This document shows positions 16,141 to 25,571 of a stretch of 64,000 bases of DNA, piece by piece. The notes under the pieces are model-generated. The model saw only the letters and a list, made by a program, of their open reading frames with translations. It was not told the DNA's origin and did not search any database. Source of the DNA: Cochleicola gelatinilyticus (lineage in GTDB: Bacteria; Bacteroidota; Bacteroidia; Flavobacteriales; Flavobacteriaceae); contig NZ_LRXL01000037.1 in the NCBI RefSeq assembly GCF_001637325.1, forward strand, positions 496,001 through 560,000, given 5' to 3'. The translations under genes and the position numbers were made by a program. Within the stretch, counting starts at the first letter, position 1; the number at the start of each line of letters is the position of its first letter.

Positions 16141-17937
16141 ATGTCAACATTTAAATCGTTAGGCCTTAACGATGCTATTCTCCAGGCCATTACTGATATG
16201 GGTTTTGAAACCCCTTCAGAAGTACAAGAAAAAGCAATTCCAATTGTATTAGAACAAGAAACCGACCTCGTTGCGTTAGCACAGACAGGAACGGGAAAAA
16301 CTGCGGCTTTCGGATTTCCGATGTTGCAAAAGATAAATTTAGACAGCAGAACCACACAAGGGCTTATATTATCTCCTACACGTGAACTCTGTCTGCAGAT
16401 CACCAATGAGCTTATTGCCTACGGAAAGTATATGAAAGGACTTAATGTTGTTTCTATCTACGGAGGTGCGAGTATTCAAGACCAGGCAAAACAAATTAAG
16501 AAAGGTGCGCAGATCATTGTTGCAACTCCAGGTCGTATGAAAGATATGATCGGAAGACGCATGATCGATATTTCTAAAATTGAGTATTGTGTGCTTGATG
16601 AAGCTGATGAGATGTTGAACATGGGATTCTTTGAAGATATTACCGAGATCCTTTCACATTCACCAAAAGATAAAAGTACGTGGTTATTTAGTGCTACCAT
16701 GCCAAAAGAGGTAGCTACCATCGCAAAAAAATTCATGAACAACCCGGAGGAGGTAACCGTAGGTTCTAAAAACGTAGGTTCTGAAAATGTTTCGCATGAA
16801 TACTATCTTGTAAACGCTCGTGATCGTTATCAGGCTTTAAAGCGTTTGGCAGATGCTAATCCAGAAATTTTTTCGGTTATATTTTGCCGAACCAAACGGG
16901 ATACTCAAAAAGTTGCTGAACAATTAATAACCGACGGCTATAATGCAGGTGCCATACACGGAGATTTAAGTCAGAATCAACGTGACATGGTTATGAAATC
17001 GTTTCGAACTAGACAGATTCAAATGCTAGTTGCCACCGATGTAGCTGCTCGAGGAATAGATGTAGATGATATTACGCACGTAATTAATTATCAGTTGCCC
17101 GATGAGATCGAGACGTATACGCATAGAAGTGGACGTACAGGTAGAGCAGGGAAAACGGGTGTTTCTATGGTGATTGTTTCTAAAAGTGAAGTTCGTAAAA
17201 TACGTACAATCGAGAAAATGATCCAGAAGAGCTTCGATAAAAAAGATATTCCTTCAGGAATGGCGATCTGTGAAAAACAATTGTTTCATTTAGCCAATAG
17301 TATTAAAGACACAGAAATCAATCACGAGATTGATGCGTATCTTCCTAACATTAACGAAGTTTTAGAAGATTTCAGTAAAGAAGAATTAATTAAGAAAGTG
17401 TTTTCAGTAGAATTTACACGTTTCTATAATTATTATAAAAAAGCAAAAGATCTTAATATCTCAGCTGGAGACCCGAGTGGTAGAGGTGAAGAATCTGCAG
17501 ATAGCACCCGTTATTTTATTAATATTGGTGGGAAAGATGATTTCGATTGGATGAGTTTAAAAGATTTTTTAAGAGATCTTTTACAACTTGGGCAAGACGA
17601 TGTTTATAAAGTAGATGTTAAAGACAGTTTTTCTTTCTTTAATACAGATAAAGTGCATGAGGCATTAGTTACTAGTGTTTTTGAAGACTTTCAATTAGAA
17701 GGAAGACGTGTATCTGTTGAAATTTCTAAGGATACGGGAAGACGTGGTCGCAGTGGCGGTGGCGGAGGAAAATTCCGTGGAAAAGGTAAAGGTGGCGGAG
17801 GTCGATCTAAAGGCGGATTTAAAAGACGTAGTGATGATTTTGGTGGAAATAAACCAAAATTTGCAGGAAAACGGAGAGGAAAAAGTAAGCCAGAAAGTGG
17901 TGGTACAGGTGGTAAAAGAAGAAGAGGAAGAAGTTAA
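16141..17937 (+). CDS. DEAD-box ATP-dependent RNA helicase
   Basis: A 598-residue helicase. Motifs in order: Q motif (GFETPSEVQEKAIP), Walker A AQTGTGKT (about 43-50), PTRELCLQ, DEAD in VLDEADEMLNMGF (near 155), SAT in WLFSATMP, then in the second domain VATDVAARGIDVDD and HRSGRTGRAG. Residues about 460-535 form a DbpA/CsdA-type RNA-binding domain, and the last 60 residues are a Gly/Arg/Lys-rich tail (RGRSGGGGGKFRGKGKGGGGRSK) that binds RNA non-specifically. Likely roles are ribosome assembly and mRNA unwinding, as for DeaD/CshA. Monocistronic, with structured leader and terminator. Confidence 0.95.
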   Translation: MSTFKSLGLNDAILQAITDMGFETPSEVQEKAIPIVLEQETDLVALAQTGTGKTAAFGFPMLQKINLDSRTTQGLILSPTRELCLQITNELIAYGKYMKGLNVVSIYGGASIQDQAKQIKKGAQIIVATPGRMKDMIGRRMIDISKIEYCVLDEADEMLNMGFFEDITEILSHSPKDKSTWLFSATMPKEVATIAKKFMNNPEEVTVGSKNVGSENVSHEYYLVNARDRYQALKRLADANPEIFSVIFCRTKRDTQKVAEQLITDGYNAGAIHGDLSQNQRDMVMKSFRTRQIQMLVATDVAARGIDVDDITHVINYQLPDEIETYTHRSGRTGRAGKTGVSMVIVSKSEVRKIRTIEKMIQKSFDKKDIPSGMAICEKQLFHLANSIKDTEINHEIDAYLPNINEVLEDFSKEELIKKVFSVEFTRFYNYYKKAKDLNISAGDPSGRGEESADSTRYFINIGGKDDFDWMSLKDFLRDLLQLGQDDVYKVDVKDSFSFFNTDKVHEALVTSVFEDFQLEGRRVSVEISKDTGRRGRSGGGGGKFRGKGKGGGGRSKGGFKRRSDDFGGNKPKFAGKRRGKSKPESGGTGGKRRRGRS

Positions 17938-17967
17938 TTCTCAACACATGTATTTTGAGTATATTTT

Positions 17968-17997
17968 AAAATCTCCCTTTTTTAGGGAGATTTTTTA
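17968..17997 (+). terminator. terminator of helicase gene
   Basis: Stem AATCTCCCT / AGGGAGATT with T5 loop, followed by a T-run. Confidence 0.85.
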
Positions 17998-18157
17998 TTT
18001 TTTATACGGTAAGATATTCTTCACCGAGTTTCTACAAAAATTAGAATTACCATATAATGGTGTTATAAATAGCTATTTATTTTAAAAAGTTGCATTTGGT
18101 TTGAAACTTTCACTCGATTTTCTCGTCTATGATATGTATATTTACACCCCATTTACT

Positions 18158-18943
18158 ATGAAAAAGACCCTATTCATTCTTTTAGCATGTTTTGTAGCTA
18201 CTGTTTCGTTCGCTCAAGAAGAAACGGAAGAAGCTACCGATGTCGTAATTGAAGGGAATGTTCTAAATGATGCCACCGATGCGCCGCTAGAAAATGTGAA
18301 CGTAGTTAATCTCAACAGCGTTCGAGGAAGTACTACCGATAAAGTAGGAGCATTTTCGATTCGTGCGAGTGTAAATGATACCTTATATTTTAGTTATTTA
18401 GGATTTAAATCAATTCGGGTTCGTGTAACCAACGACTGGTTAAAATTTGGTGACATTAAAGTGAAAATGACCGAGTTGGGTATTGCGCTGGAAGAAGTAG
18501 TTGTACGCCCTGTTCAACTTACAGGTTATGTTGAGGTAGATGCTAAGATTATTCCAATTTACGATAATTACAGGTATCGCATCTCTGGACTTGGGAGTGG
18601 ATATGAAGGAGGAAGTCAGCAACCGGGTGCCATTACAAAAGTGTTGGGTGCAATTTTTAACCCTGCCGATTTTCTTTATAATGTCTTCGGAAAACGTCCC
18701 AAACAGATGCGTAAACTTCGGAAAATGAAGGAAGATGACGAAATACGAAATTTGTTACACAGTAAGTTTGATAGAGAAACGCTTATGGCTGTATTGCAGT
18801 TAGAGCGAACCGATATCGATGAAATTCTTAATAAATGTAGTTATTCGAAAGATTTTATTACCACTGCAAATGATCTTCAAATTTTAGATGCTATTAGTGA
18901 ATGCTACGAAGAATACAAAGTACTGAATCGTGATCGGGGATAA
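18158..18943 (+). CDS. exported protein with CarboxypepD_reg-like domain
   Basis: The start at ATG 18158 places the signal peptide at the N-terminus (MKKTLFILLACFVATVSFAQ); an earlier in-frame codon would add an unlikely extension. Product of 261 residues. Residues about 28-110 form a carboxypeptidase-regulatory-like beta domain (VVIEGNVLNDATDAPLENVNVVNL, GAFSIRAS, DTLYFSYLGFKSIRVRV), as found at the N-terminus of SusC-type receptors and alone in many flavobacterial proteins. The C-terminal 150 residues are charged and helical, with no known domain. Probably periplasmic; substrate unknown. Stands alone between two terminator-bounded genes. Confidence 0.8.
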   Translation: MKKTLFILLACFVATVSFAQEETEEATDVVIEGNVLNDATDAPLENVNVVNLNSVRGSTTDKVGAFSIRASVNDTLYFSYLGFKSIRVRVTNDWLKFGDIKVKMTELGIALEEVVVRPVQLTGYVEVDAKIIPIYDNYRYRISGLGSGYEGGSQQPGAITKVLGAIFNPADFLYNVFGKRPKQMRKLRKMKEDDEIRNLLHSKFDRETLMAVLQLERTDIDEILNKCSYSKDFITTANDLQILDAISECYEEYKVLNRDRG

Positions 18944-19137
18944 ATTTATAACCGAATGAGATTAAGGTACATTTATACAATCTAATAGTCTATTTTTTAA
19001 AATAGCATATTCTTCAAATTTTAGTATAATCCTTTCTATTTTCTTTAACATTAGTCTGTAAGGTTTCTCTTATTTTTACCAAGACCGGACTATTTCTTTA
19101 GATGGAATAGCGTTTGGTTCCCAATTAAAATGAAATT

Positions 19138-20502
19138 ATGCAAACCATTATATCCCTTCAACGCGCATTTTATAATTCACAGGCTACTAAAAAAATAGCA
19201 TTTCGTCGCGAACAATTAGAAACCTTAGAACGCATGCTTACTGAAAATGAAGCTGCACTAGACGACGCCATTTACAAAGACTTTAAAAAAAGTGCTTTCG
19301 AAAATTATGTGAGTGAACTTGCTTTGTTATATCATGATATTAAACAGGCCAAGAGAAATTTAAAGCGTTGGACGAGAAAGAAAAAAGTAAGCACTAATTT
19401 AATGAATTTTCCAGCTTCTAGCTACATGCTTTCTGAACCTTTAGGAGTATGCCTAGTGATGGGTGCGTGGAATTATCCCTATCAATTATCTTTTGCGCCC
19501 ATAGTAGCAGCAATTGCTGCAGGAAATACAATTGTCTTAAAACCAAGTGAATTACCTGCAAACACCTCCTCATTGATGGCGAAACTAGTAGCCGATTATT
19601 TTAGACCGGAGTTTTTTACAGTTATAGAAGGCGGAATTCCGGAAACTACAGCATTATTAAAACAAAAGTTCGATAAAATTTTCTTTACTGGAAGTACGAA
19701 AGTAGGCAAAATCGTTTATAAAGCAGCCGCAGAGAACCTTACTCCAGTTACGCTCGAAATGGGAGGGAAAAGCCCCACGTTTGTTACTGAAGAAGCCAAC
19801 ATAAAAATGACTGCGAAGCGAATGGTTTGGGCAAAATTTTTAAATGCAGGACAAACTTGCATTGCTCCCGATTATGTTTTAGTGCATGCTTCAATACAAG
19901 AAAAACTTCTTGAAGCACTTAAAGCTGAAATTATAGAGGCACATTATGCTTTTGAAAATAATAATTACCTGCAAATTATAAACGAGGATCATATGGAACG
20001 GTTGCAGAAAATGATGGTTCCCAAAAAAATATATTTTGGTGGCGAGATTCATAAAGAGACTCGCTATATACAACCCACAATATTAAAAGATGTTACCTTT
20101 AATGATGTGGTGATGGAAGAAGAAATCTTCGGTCCTATCTTACCAGTGATTCCATACGTTTCTTTGGAAGAAGCAATAGAAAAAGTAAACACATTACCGA
20201 AACCACTAGCATGTTATGTTTTTACTGAAAACAAAAAGCAAAAAAGTCAAATTTTAAAATCGATCTCTTTTGGTGGAGGTGCCGTAAATGATGCAGTAAT
20301 GCACATTACTAACCCTAATCTTCCTTTTGGAGGAGTAGGGGATAGTGGTATTGGTTCATATCATGGCAAAGCTGGTTTCGACGCATTTACACATTATAAG
20401 AGTGTGCTTGAAAAACCTACCTGGTTAGAGTTTCCTTTAAAATACTACCCGTATTCAGCTTCAAAATTAAAGTGGTTAAAGCGGTTGATGAAACTTCAAT
20501 AA
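19138..20502 (+). CDS. aldehyde dehydrogenase, class 3 type
   Basis: A 454-residue NAD(P)-dependent aldehyde dehydrogenase. Rossmann and substrate motifs: VMGAWNYPYQL (about 108-118), AAGNTIVLKPSEL, FTGSTKVGK (184-192), active-site LEMGGKSP (Glu207) and NAGQTCIAPDYV (Cys241). The shorter N-terminus and the PDYVL motif fit the class 3 / fatty aldehyde (ALDH3) branch rather than ALDH1/2. It probably oxidises medium or long-chain aldehydes to acids. Gene stands alone and converges with a T9SS protein gene across a long palindromic terminator. Confidence 0.95.
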   Translation: MQTIISLQRAFYNSQATKKIAFRREQLETLERMLTENEAALDDAIYKDFKKSAFENYVSELALLYHDIKQAKRNLKRWTRKKKVSTNLMNFPASSYMLSEPLGVCLVMGAWNYPYQLSFAPIVAAIAAGNTIVLKPSELPANTSSLMAKLVADYFRPEFFTVIEGGIPETTALLKQKFDKIFFTGSTKVGKIVYKAAAENLTPVTLEMGGKSPTFVTEEANIKMTAKRMVWAKFLNAGQTCIAPDYVLVHASIQEKLLEALKAEIIEAHYAFENNNYLQIINEDHMERLQKMMVPKKIYFGGEIHKETRYIQPTILKDVTFNDVVMEEEIFGPILPVIPYVSLEEAIEKVNTLPKPLACYVFTENKKQKSQILKSISFGGGAVNDAVMHITNPNLPFGGVGDSGIGSYHGKAGFDAFTHYKSVLEKPTWLEFPLKYYPYSASKLKWLKRLMKLQ

Positions 20503-20508
20503 AGTGTG

Positions 20509-20562
20509 AGATAAAATATAAAGGGGTAGCGACATTGCTACCCCTTTATATTTTATCTTACT
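20509..20562. terminator. 22-bp perfect palindromic bidirectional terminator
   Basis: The arm at 20509-20530 pairs perfectly with 20537-20558 over 22 bp around loop GACATT; the core is AAGGGGTAGC / GCTACCCCTT flanked by AT-rich extensions. Lies between convergent genes. Confidence 0.88.
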
Positions 20563-20574
20563 AAAACTCGTTTT

Positions 20575-21822
20575 TTAGAATTTTAAAAATTTTATTGTTT
20601 TACTTCCTTTTAGCGTTTTAATAGAAGCAATATACATTCCATCAGGTACATCGGAAATATGTATAACAGCTGTGTTTGAATTGTTATTTATGCTCTTAAC
20701 TAATTGTCCTGAAGTAGAATACAGTGTTACTTGTTCTATAGTTTCTTTTGTAGAGGCTACTGTAAGTTCTTTATTGGTAGCTGTATAAAAGGATGTGATC
20801 GTTTCTGTGATAGTATTTTGATCTTCGATACCTAATAAGACGTCTTCAAATTTTAGCATGGTTCCCTGAGACCCACACACAAGACCAGAATTATTTGCAA
20901 ATAACTGAATTTCATAAAATGTAGAAGTCCCTTCACCGTCATGAATTTGTGTCCAGTTTTCCCCGTTATCTTCAGAGATGTAAAGATCTTGATCGGTTCC
21001 TGCTGCTAATAATTTATCTGCAGTATAATACAAACCATAAAAATTATGATATCCAGTGGCGAATTGATTCCATGTTTCACCGCCATCGTGTGTAATTTCT
21101 AGTTTTCCATCTTCCGAAGCTACAATTCCATTATTTGTATCTTTAAAGAATACTTCCAAACTAAAAAATTGTGGCATTCCAGTTCTAACAGTTTCCCATG
21201 TATTTCCACCATCGATAGATTTTGCAATACGCTCATTATTTCCTACTGAAAAAACGGTAGTTTCGTCAGCGTAATCTAGACTAATTGACCCTACATTATC
21301 TATACTATCTGTAATAGTCCAAGTAGAACCTCCGTCGTTTGTAGTATAAATTTCGAATCCAACACCAGACGTTACAAATGCAGTCACTATTCCAACATTT
21401 TCGTTAAAGAAATTTAAGCTTACATACCTATTAACATTATCGGCAATAGTTATTTCTTCCCAAGAATCTCCGCCATCTTCAGTTTTTAAAACTATATTAT
21501 ATCCTACGGCGAAGCCCTTGTCTGCAGTTAGAAATTCAATTTTTTCAAAACCTGGTGATTCTCCTGTAATAGGATACACGGTTTCCCAAGTGTCACCACC
21601 ATCTTGAGATCTAATAATAACCCCTGGTGAATTTTGAGTGTTTTGTGCCCCTGCAGCAAAAGCAACATTGTTTTGTCCAGAGGGAATAGACATGTCGTAT
21701 AATATAAAGTCGGTTCCAGAGTCTTTATATTCAAAAGTCTGTGCTTTCAAAGTGATTGTAGCACTAAATAGTGCGAGAATACTGAAAGAAATTTTACAAA
21801 ATGAAGTGGTAATCTTTTTCAT
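20575..21822 (-). CDS. secreted BNR/YCF48-like beta-propeller, T9SS cargo
   Basis: A 415-residue secreted protein. Residues 1-27 are a signal peptide. The body has repeated Asp-box/YCF48-type blades: SQDGGDTWETVYPI, KTEDGGDSWEEITI, TTNDGGSTWTITDS, SIDGGNTWETVRT, THDGGETWNQFA, SEDNGENWTQI, spaced about 45 residues, which predicts a seven-bladed propeller. The last 70 residues are a T9SS sorting domain (VTLYSTSGQLVKSI ... DGMYIASIKTLKGSKTIKFLKF). Such proteins are exported through the Por secretion system and attached or released at the surface; the ligand is unknown. Monocistronic. Confidence 0.92.
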   Translation of the reverse strand: MKKITTSFCKISFSILALFSATITLKAQTFEYKDSGTDFILYDMSIPSGQNNVAFAAGAQNTQNSPGVIIRSQDGGDTWETVYPITGESPGFEKIEFLTADKGFAVGYNIVLKTEDGGDSWEEITIADNVNRYVSLNFFNENVGIVTAFVTSGVGFEIYTTNDGGSTWTITDSIDNVGSISLDYADETTVFSVGNNERIAKSIDGGNTWETVRTGMPQFFSLEVFFKDTNNGIVASEDGKLEITHDGGETWNQFATGYHNFYGLYYTADKLLAAGTDQDLYISEDNGENWTQIHDGEGTSTFYEIQLFANNSGLVCGSQGTMLKFEDVLLGIEDQNTITETITSFYTATNKELTVASTKETIEQVTLYSTSGQLVKSINNNSNTAVIHISDVPDGMYIASIKTLKGSKTIKFLKF

Positions 21823-22025
21823 AACATACTAATTAAGGTTTATTTGGGGTAAAGAAAAAGTTTGTATTCGTATTTTCAAAAAAAAGCGATTCTGTTAACC
21901 CATCATTAACCTTTGTAATTAAAACATATTTCGTAAGGATATAAGGATAATTCTTAGCTCTAATTTTTTTGAGTTTTTTAATTTTAGTTTGTGTATTTTA
22001 GATAGTCATTTTAACCAACTTTGTA

Positions 22026-22337
22026 TTGCTTCAAACTATATTTCATTATTCATTTCATTTTTTACTCCCAGGTGCTATCGCCTGGTTTTTTTTCAGAAGA
22101 AATTGGAAAATTGCTTGGTTAATCATGATTGCAACAATGTTAGTAGATCTAGATCATCTTTTGGCGAGTCCTATTTTTAAACCTAATCGATGTAGTATTA
22201 ATTTTCATTTATTGCATACGTACCCTGCGATAGTAGGGTATGGGGTTCTATTTTGCTTTAAGAAAACCAGAGTTGTTGCAGTCGGACTTCTATTGCATAT
22301 GGTTACAGATGGGTTGGATTGTCTTTGGATGCGATAA
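22026..22337 (+). CDS. DUF6122 family membrane protein
   Basis: A small integral membrane protein of 103 residues. Start is TTG at 22026, chosen because relatives begin M-LQT-HY-xHFL-PG-IA; no ATG fits. Hydrophobic segments lie near 8-24, 28-45, 64-78 and 84-98. Family motifs are LLPGAIAWFFF, MLVDLDHLLASPIF with PNRCSINFHLLH, and HMVTDGLDCLWM. The conserved DLDH and HxxxD pairs resemble the metal-binding residues of YbcI/DUF457-type membrane hydrolases, so a metal-dependent role is possible but unproven. Stands alone. Confidence 0.82.
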   Translation: MLQTIFHYSFHFLLPGAIAWFFFRRNWKIAWLIMIATMLVDLDHLLASPIFKPNRCSINFHLLHTYPAIVGYGVLFCFKKTRVVAVGLLLHMVTDGLDCLWMR

Positions 22338-22569
22338 ACACATAGCTATTTCTAAATTTTTGGCATTGTTTCTGTATTAGCTTGGTAGAGGAGAATGTTA
22401 GAAGAAACCCTATGTTAGTTCGGTTTTAAATTATGCTAGAAATGCTTGCTTTTTTGTTTCGATTTATTATTTTCGTTGTCCTCCTACTTAAAATTATATA
22501 AAATGTTTAATTTGCGACACTATTTGTCGTTAGTGCTATGGCACGGACCAAAAACGAAATTGCCCTTTC

Positions 22570-23076
22570 ATGAAAAAATTTTTATTTCTTTTTTTAGTTT
22601 TCTTTATATGCCAGTCGGTATTCAGTCAGAACCTAACAGTCACTCAATTCTTAAACCTTAGTGAAAAAACAGTAGGCGAGGTGGATGAAATGATGACTGC
22701 TAACAATTGGTATTTTTATAAAGCGACCGATGAAACTGAAGATACTTTTGCTAATACTAAATATGTTTTTAATCAACCAGATTACAAGCTAGGTGGACCA
22801 GCAGATTATTTTATTACCTATTATTTTTCTGAAAACACCAAAGCGCAGGCGATTGAGATCATCTTTTTAAAGCAAGAGTTTTATGAATCTTTGAACAATC
22901 AGATAAAAAACCTGAAATTTAATTTAGAATCTTCGAGCACCGAAAATGGAAATATCGTAAAGATTTATGCACACAAACGCGATATAATTAAAGTAACGAT
23001 TCCTCCAAATTTCGATAATTATAAGACGTATAAATATCAGTTTATGTCTAAGTCAAGCTATAAGAGAATGCAATAG
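22570..23076 (+). CDS. exported protein of unknown function
   Basis: A 168-residue product with signal peptide MKKFLFLFLVFFICQSVFSQ (cleavage after SQ, typical of flavobacteria). The mature part is mixed alpha/beta (VTQFLNLSEKTVGEVDEMMTANNWYFYKATDE, FITYYFSENTKAQAIEIIFLKQ, ending YKYQFMSKSSYKRMQ). No family is recognised. The 232 bp upstream of it contain no gene. A weak hairpin (CCCG ... CGGG, near 23089-23109) lies between it and convergent rlmH. Confidence 0.78.
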   Translation: MKKFLFLFLVFFICQSVFSQNLTVTQFLNLSEKTVGEVDEMMTANNWYFYKATDETEDTFANTKYVFNQPDYKLGGPADYFITYYFSENTKAQAIEIIFLKQEFYESLNNQIKNLKFNLESSSTENGNIVKIYAHKRDIIKVTIPPNFDNYKTYKYQFMSKSSYKRMQ

Positions 23077-23115
23077 CGTTTGTAGTCTCGCCCGATTGTC
23101 TTCTTTACGGGAATT

Positions 23116-23589
23116 TTATTTATGATGGTAGGGTTCATTTTTAAGTATCGTAAATCCGCGATATACTTGTTCTACAAAAAATAAGCGTATCATTTGATGT
23201 GAAAATGTCATTGAAGATAGTGCAATTTTTCCGTTGGCACGCTGATATATTTCATTGCTAAATCCGTAAGGACCTCCGATTACAAAAATTAATTGTTTTA
23301 ATCCACTATTCATTTTCTTCTGAAGGTATTTAGAGAATGCTTCAGAAGTAAACGATTTCCCATTTTCATCTAACAAAATTAGTTGATCTGAAGGTGTAAG
23401 GCGTTTTAAAATTTCTTCTCCTTCCAATTTTTTTTGTTGATCTTCAGAAAGGTTTTTAGCATTTTTAATGTCTCGTATGATTTCAAAATCGAAAGACACA
23501 TAGTGCCTTAGCCTTTTAGTGTAATCTTCAATTAAGGTTTGAAGTTGCTTATTGTCTGTTTTTCCAATGGCTAAAAGAGTAATTTTCAT
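23116..23589 (-). CDS. rlmH: 23S rRNA pseudouridine-1915 N3-methyltransferase
   Basis: SPOUT methyltransferase of 157 residues that methylates m3-pseudouridine 1915 in helix 69 of 23S rRNA, a step done on the assembled 70S ribosome. Start set at ATG 23589 (MKITLLAIGKT), which gives the universal RlmH N-terminus and length; an upstream in-frame start would add 19 unlikely residues. SAM-binding knot motif LIFVIGGPYGFSNEIY near 98-113 and the C-terminal SLSSMTFSHQMIRLFFVEQVYRG region with HxxxR and YRA-type end NEPYHHK are intact. Confidence 0.97.
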   Translation of the reverse strand: MKITLLAIGKTDNKQLQTLIEDYTKRLRHYVSFDFEIIRDIKNAKNLSEDQQKKLEGEEILKRLTPSDQLILLDENGKSFTSEAFSKYLQKKMNSGLKQLIFVIGGPYGFSNEIYQRANGKIALSSMTFSHQMIRLFFVEQVYRGFTILKNEPYHHK

Positions 23590-23727
23590 TTCGTAGATTA
23601 TTCGTTGTAAAAGTAAAAAATATCTTGTCTTTTGGGAGTAATTCATTTCAAAATAATCCCTGTATTCTAACTATATTAGACGATATAAAGCATCTTTTAT
23701 TTAATTTAGCTGAAATTTCTAAAAGTT

Positions 23728-24585
23728 ATGATCTCAAAGAAACAATTCGAAAAAGAAATAGATATAATAATTGCGAATGCCATTCGTGAGGATGTTGGTA
23801 ATGGCGATCATAGTTCGCTAGCCTGCATTCCTGAAGAAGCCACTGGAACCGCAAAGTTATTGGTAAAAGACGAAGGGATAATTGCAGGGATCGATTTTGC
23901 GAAACAGGTCTTTGAGTATGTAGATACAGGTTTGGAAATGGATGTTAAAATGAAGGATGGAGATAAAGTTTCTTACGGGGATATCTGTTTTTATGTTTCT
24001 GGTTCGTCGCAATCTATTTTAAAAGCAGAACGTCTTGTATTAAATGCTATGCAACGAATGAGTGCGATTGCTTCTAAAACAAATAAATATGTGCAATTGC
24101 TTGAGGGCACTGGAACTAAAATACTCGACACTCGTAAAACGACACCTGGGATTCGAGCTCTAGAAAAATGGGCTGTAAAAATTGGTGGAGGAGAAAATCA
24201 TAGATTCGCATTGTACGACATGATTATGCTAAAAGATAATCACATTGATTTTTGCGGAGGAATTACTAAAGCAATTGAAACAACTAAAACATATTTGCGA
24301 GAAAACAGTTTAGATCTAAAAATTATAGTTGAGGCGCGAGATCTTTCAGAGATTGAAGAAATTCTTAAAACGGAAGGTGTGTACCGCATTCTTATCGATA
24401 ACTTTAACTATGAAGATACTCGTAAAGCGGTTGATTTAATTGGCGATACTTGTTTAACCGAATCGAGTGGAGGAATTACCCTCGAAACGGCACGTAAATA
24501 TGCAGAATGCGGTGTAGATTTTATATCGAGCGGAGCATTAACTCACTCGGTTTATAATATGGATTTAAGCTTAAAAGCGGTTTAA
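23728..24585 (+). CDS. nadC: nicotinate-nucleotide pyrophosphorylase
   Basis: Quinolinate phosphoribosyltransferase of 285 residues; converts quinolinate and PRPP to nicotinate mononucleotide in de novo NAD synthesis. Motifs: REDVGNGDHSS at the N-terminus, RKTTPGIRALEKWAVKIGGGENHR (about 133-157), DMIMLKDNH with Lys and Asp of the substrate site, IIVEARDL, ESSGGI and GVDFISSGALTHS. Length standard. Its stop overlaps the next start by one base (TAATG), coupling it to a YihY-family membrane protein, an arrangement common in flavobacteria but without known functional reason. Confidence 0.97.
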   Translation: MISKKQFEKEIDIIIANAIREDVGNGDHSSLACIPEEATGTAKLLVKDEGIIAGIDFAKQVFEYVDTGLEMDVKMKDGDKVSYGDICFYVSGSSQSILKAERLVLNAMQRMSAIASKTNKYVQLLEGTGTKILDTRKTTPGIRALEKWAVKIGGGENHRFALYDMIMLKDNHIDFCGGITKAIETTKTYLRENSLDLKIIVEARDLSEIEEILKTEGVYRILIDNFNYEDTRKAVDLIGDTCLTESSGGITLETARKYAECGVDFISSGALTHSVYNMDLSLKAV

Positions 24586-25559
24586 TGTCTGAAGAAAAAT
24601 CGCAAACTAATATTCCCGTAATTGGAAAGCCTATTCGATATATAAAAGAGAAATTGTATTCTTTTTTTCAATATCTTATTGGAATTAGTAAGCGAATTTT
24701 AATTCCAGGAACTAACGGTTTGTCTTTATATAATCTATTAGATATTTATGGAACAGGAATTATAAAAGGTACTTTCTCTTCGCGAGCTAGCTCTATTGCG
24801 TATAGTTTTTTCGTCGCCATATTTCCTTTTTTACTATTTATTCTAAACCTTATCCCAATTGTTCCTGTAGAAGGATTTCAAACACGATTCTTAATTTTTA
24901 TTGAAGGATTATTGCCTCCCCAAACTGCAGATTTTTTCTATCCAGTAATTGCAGATATTGCCGTAAACCCAAGAGGGGGATTGTTATCTGCTGTTTTCTT
25001 TTTGTCAGTGTTTCTTACAGCTAATGGGGTTAATGCTATTTTTAGTGCATTTGGGTATTCGTTTCACGTTACAATGAATCGTAGTTTTTTTAGACAATAT
25101 ATGGTTGCGCTGGTAGTTTCTATTTTCTTGGCATTGTTGTTGTTAATTACTGTTGGCGTCATATTATACGGTGAATACCTAATAAATGACCTTACTGGAA
25201 AAGCGTACATTCAGAATGATCTGTTTTGGATTTCTGCGTTACAAGTAACGATCTTTGTAATTATGATTTACATTATAACCGCAATTTTGTATTATTACGG
25301 TACAAAAGAAGGAAAAGAATCCAGGTTCTTTTCTTTAGGTGCATTGTTAACAACCCTATTGTTTATCTTAACAACGTATTTATTTGGAGTTTATATAAAT
25401 AATTTTTCAAATTACAACGAGTTATATGGCTCGATTGGTGCACTTTTAATAATGTTATTATATATTTGGATTAACTCAAATATATTGTTGTTAGGATTCG
25501 AATTAAACATTTCTTTACAACGATTACGAGATAAGTCTCAACATGGAACACTAACTTAA
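24585..25559 (+). CDS. YihY/BrkB family inner-membrane protein
   Basis: A 324-residue polytopic membrane protein. After a cytoplasmic N-terminus (about 1-70) come six hydrophobic segments (about 72-92, 130-150, 170-195, 210-235, 245-265, 280-305). Family motifs: GTFSSRASSIAYSFFVAIFPFLLFILNLIPI and SIGALLIMLLYIWINSNILLLGFELN. The family was once assigned RNase BN activity, later withdrawn; the real role (transport is a guess) is unknown. Translationally coupled to nadC by a one-base overlap; the next exported protein starts 12 bp after its stop. Confidence 0.92.
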   Translation: MSEEKSQTNIPVIGKPIRYIKEKLYSFFQYLIGISKRILIPGTNGLSLYNLLDIYGTGIIKGTFSSRASSIAYSFFVAIFPFLLFILNLIPIVPVEGFQTRFLIFIEGLLPPQTADFFYPVIADIAVNPRGGLLSAVFFLSVFLTANGVNAIFSAFGYSFHVTMNRSFFRQYMVALVVSIFLALLLLITVGVILYGEYLINDLTGKAYIQNDLFWISALQVTIFVIMIYIITAILYYYGTKEGKESRFFSLGALLTTLLFILTTYLFGVYINNFSNYNELYGSIGALLIMLLYIWINSNILLLGFELNISLQRLRDKSQHGTLT

Positions 25560-25571
25560 TTATAAATAAAA

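Noticed and set aside
17708-18085. 125-residue ORF over the 3' end of the DEAD-box helicase gene
   Set aside because: Low-complexity reading of the Gly/Arg/Lys tail in another frame; runs across the helicase terminator.
22011-22025. promoter CAACTTTG before the DUF6122 gene
   Set aside because: It would place the transcription start at or after the start codon, so it cannot serve this gene.
22446-22661. 71-residue ORF upstream of and overlapping the exported protein at 22570
   Set aside because: It is in another frame of the clear signal-peptide gene, has no motif, and its sequence beyond 22570 is a shadow of that gene.
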